A DNA stretch of 64,000 nucleotides from Luzula sylvatica. Lineage: Eukaryota > Streptophyta > Magnoliopsida > Poales > Juncaceae. Below are positions 62,133 to 64,000 of this stretch, piece after piece (position 1 is the first letter of the stretch; each line of letters starts with the position of its first letter). The position numbers and the translations under genes were made by a program. The stretch spans positions 68,197,264-68,261,263 of the forward strand of contig OX326958.1 of assembly GCA_946800325.1 (NCBI GenBank). The letters are read 5' to 3'. The notes beneath the pieces were generated by a model. That model was not told the origin of the DNA and did no database searches. It worked only from the letters and a program-made list of their open reading frames with translations.

Positions 62133-64000
62133 ATTTAATTAAGATATTTTTTAAAAATATATTAAAATTGAAGTGTAACACAAGCAAAATAATGCATTTT
62201 TATTATGTACTCAAATTAGTCCGTAATTGAAGACTAACACACACAAATATCAATTTTTTCAAAAATTTCTTAAAAATGCAAAAAACTGAAGTCTAACACC
62301 TTCAAAAAATTGAATTAAGTTATTTTTTAAAAATGTGTTAAAATTGAAGTTACACACAAGGAAAATACTCATTTTTTAGTCCGTACTCAAATTACTCCGT
62401 AATTGAAGACTAACACACACAAATTTCAAATTTTTCAAAAATTTCTTAAAAATGCAAAAACTGAAGTCTAACACCTTAAAAAAATTGAATTAAGATATTT
62501 TTAAAAACTATTCTAAAATTGAAGTGTAACATAAGGAAAATACTCAATTTTCATTCCGTACTCAAATTACTCCACAATTGAAGACTAACACACACAAATT
62601 TCAATTTTTTCAAAAATTTCTTAAAAATGCAAAAATTGAAGTCTAACACCTTCGAAAAATTGAATTGAGATATTTTTTAAAAATATGTTATAATGGAAGT
62701 GTAGCACAAGAAAAGTACTCAATTTTTATTCCGTATTCAAATTACTCCGTAAATGAAGACTAAGACACACAAATTTCAAAATTTTCAAATTTTTTTTAAA
62801 AATACAAAAATCGTAAGTCTAACTCCTTCAAAAAATTGAATTAAGATATTTTTTAAAAATATGTTAAAATTTAAATGTAACACAAGCAAAATACTCAATT
62901 TTTATTCCGTACTCACATTACTCCGTAATTGAAGACTAACAAACACAAATTTCAAATTTTTCAAAAATTTCTTAAAAATGCAAAAACTGAAGTCTAACAC
63001 CTTAAAAAAATTGAATTAAGATATTTTTACAAACTATTCTAAAATTGAAGTGTAACACAAGGAAAATACTCAATTTTCATTCCATACGAAATTACTCCGT
63101 AACTGAAGACTAACACACACAAATTTCAATTTTTTCAAAAATTTCTTAAAAATGCAAAAATTGATGTCTAACACCTTCGAAAAATTGAATTGAGATATTT
63201 TTTAAAAATATGTTAAAATTGAAGTGTAGCACAAGAAAAATACTCAATTTTTATTCCGTACTCAAATTACTCCGTAATTGAAGACTAAGACACACAAATT
63301 TCAATTTTTTCAAAAATTTCTTAAAAATCCAAAAATTGAAGTCTAACACCTTCGAAAAATTGAATTAAGATATTTATTAAAAATATGTTAAAATTGAAGT
63401 GTAACACAAGCAAAATACTCAATTTTTATTCCGTTCTAAAATAACTCCGTAATTGAAGACTAACACACACAAATTTCAATTTTTTCAAAAATTTCTTAAA
63501 ATGCAAAAATTGAAGTCTAACACCTTCGAAAAATTGAATTGAGATATTTTTTAAAAATATGTTAAAATTGAAGTGTAGCACAAGAAAAATACCCAATTTT
63601 TATTCCGTACTCAAATTACTCCGTAATTGAAGACTAAGACACACAAATTTCAATTTTTTCAAAAATTTCTTAGAAATAAAAAAACCGTAAGTCTAACTCA
63701 TTGAAAAAATTGAATTAAGATATTTTTTAAAAATATGTTATAATTGAAGTGTAACACAACCAAAATACTCAATTTTTATTCCGTACTCAAATTACTCCGT
63801 AATTGAAGACTAACACACACAAATTTCAATTTTTTCAAAAATTTCTTAAAAATGCAAAAATTGAAGTCTAACACCTTAAAAAAATTGAATTAAGATATTT
63901 TAAAAAAAAATGTTATAATTGAAGTGTAACACAAGCAAAATACTTAATTTTTATTCCGTACTCAAATTACTCCGTAATTGAAGACTAACACACACAAATT
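62133..64000 (+). repeat. Long satellite block, copy 2 (runs off the window)
   Basis: This is the partner of 53,551-55,420. Its left border is a shortened monomer: TGCAAAAATTTAATTAAG, lacking the GAAGTATAACACCTT part present in copy 1. The exchange therefore occurred in an A-run. Differences seen include 54,283 (ACG) against 62,865 (ATG) and a few bases near 54,197-54,230. Confidence 0.9.

Larger units (their letters stand above)
50775..64000 (+). repeat. Satellite array, subfamily 2 (right part, open at window edge)
   Basis: About 75 forward monomers of 175 bp continue to the last base, so the array extends beyond the window. Neighbouring blocks are far more alike than in the left part, and several multi-monomer units recur almost unchanged. 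Frequent variant boxes are CACCTTCGAAAAATTG, AACCGTAAGTCTAAC, ACTATTCTAAAATTG, TTTTTTAGTCCGTACTC and AATAATGCATTTTTATTA. No gene or further insertion was seen. Confidence 0.95.

Noticed and set aside
14221..64000. CRISPR-like array because of regular repeats
   Set aside because: Repeat units are contiguous 175-bp monomers without unique spacers, in a plant genome context. This is satellite DNA.
14221..64000. CENP-B-box-like motif in the satellite
   Set aside because: I looked for the TTCG....CGGG arrangement in the common boxes and did not see it. TTCGAAAAATT variants lack the second half.

Overview
This window is plant nuclear DNA, almost certainly from a flowering plant. The evidence is a Ty1/copia element primed by initiator-Met tRNA, a plant-type LINE tail, two MITE-like elements, and about 50 kb of AT-rich tandem satellite with a monomer near 175 bp. 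The species cannot be named from the sequence. No intact host protein-coding gene, rRNA, tRNA or CRISPR array was found. All coding sequence I can support belongs to transposable elements, and all of it is broken or partial.

Layout. (1) 1-14,220 is an AT-rich, gene-poor flank of old dispersed repeats. It holds a 5'-truncated LINE tail on the minus strand (5,276-5,740) with a 15-bp target duplication. It also holds a structurally complete 4,710-bp copia element on the minus strand (7,174-11,883): two 343-bp LTRs, ATAAA target duplications, PBS, PPT and one gag-pol frame interrupted by three stops. A Tourist-like MITE lies at 12,615-13,002. A region of higher GC (3,034-4,500) has no assignable function. 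(2) 14,221-64,000 is a satellite array that runs off the right edge.

The array has four parts. 14,221-29,458 is forward subfamily 1, fairly diverged, with hexamer (~1,044 bp) and pentamer (~870 bp) higher-order periods. 29,459-32,557 is an inverted block of about 17 monomers of a distinct, longer (~180 bp) subfamily. 32,558-38,630 is subfamily 1 again. 38,631-64,000 is subfamily 2, increasingly homogenised, with nested higher-order repeats of 350, 482, 1,054 and ~1,930 bp and a near-identical block repeated 8,582 bp away. A 384-bp fold-back MITE sits in subfamily 2 at 50,382-50,765, and its empty site survives in sister repeat units.

Overall this looks like the edge of a large satellite block, possibly centromeric or pericentromeric. 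Decayed, TE-rich sequence lies on the left, and younger, more homogeneous repeats lie towards the right, where the core of the array is inferred to be. Centromere function is inference only: the monomer is nucleosome-sized, but no chromatin evidence can be read from sequence.
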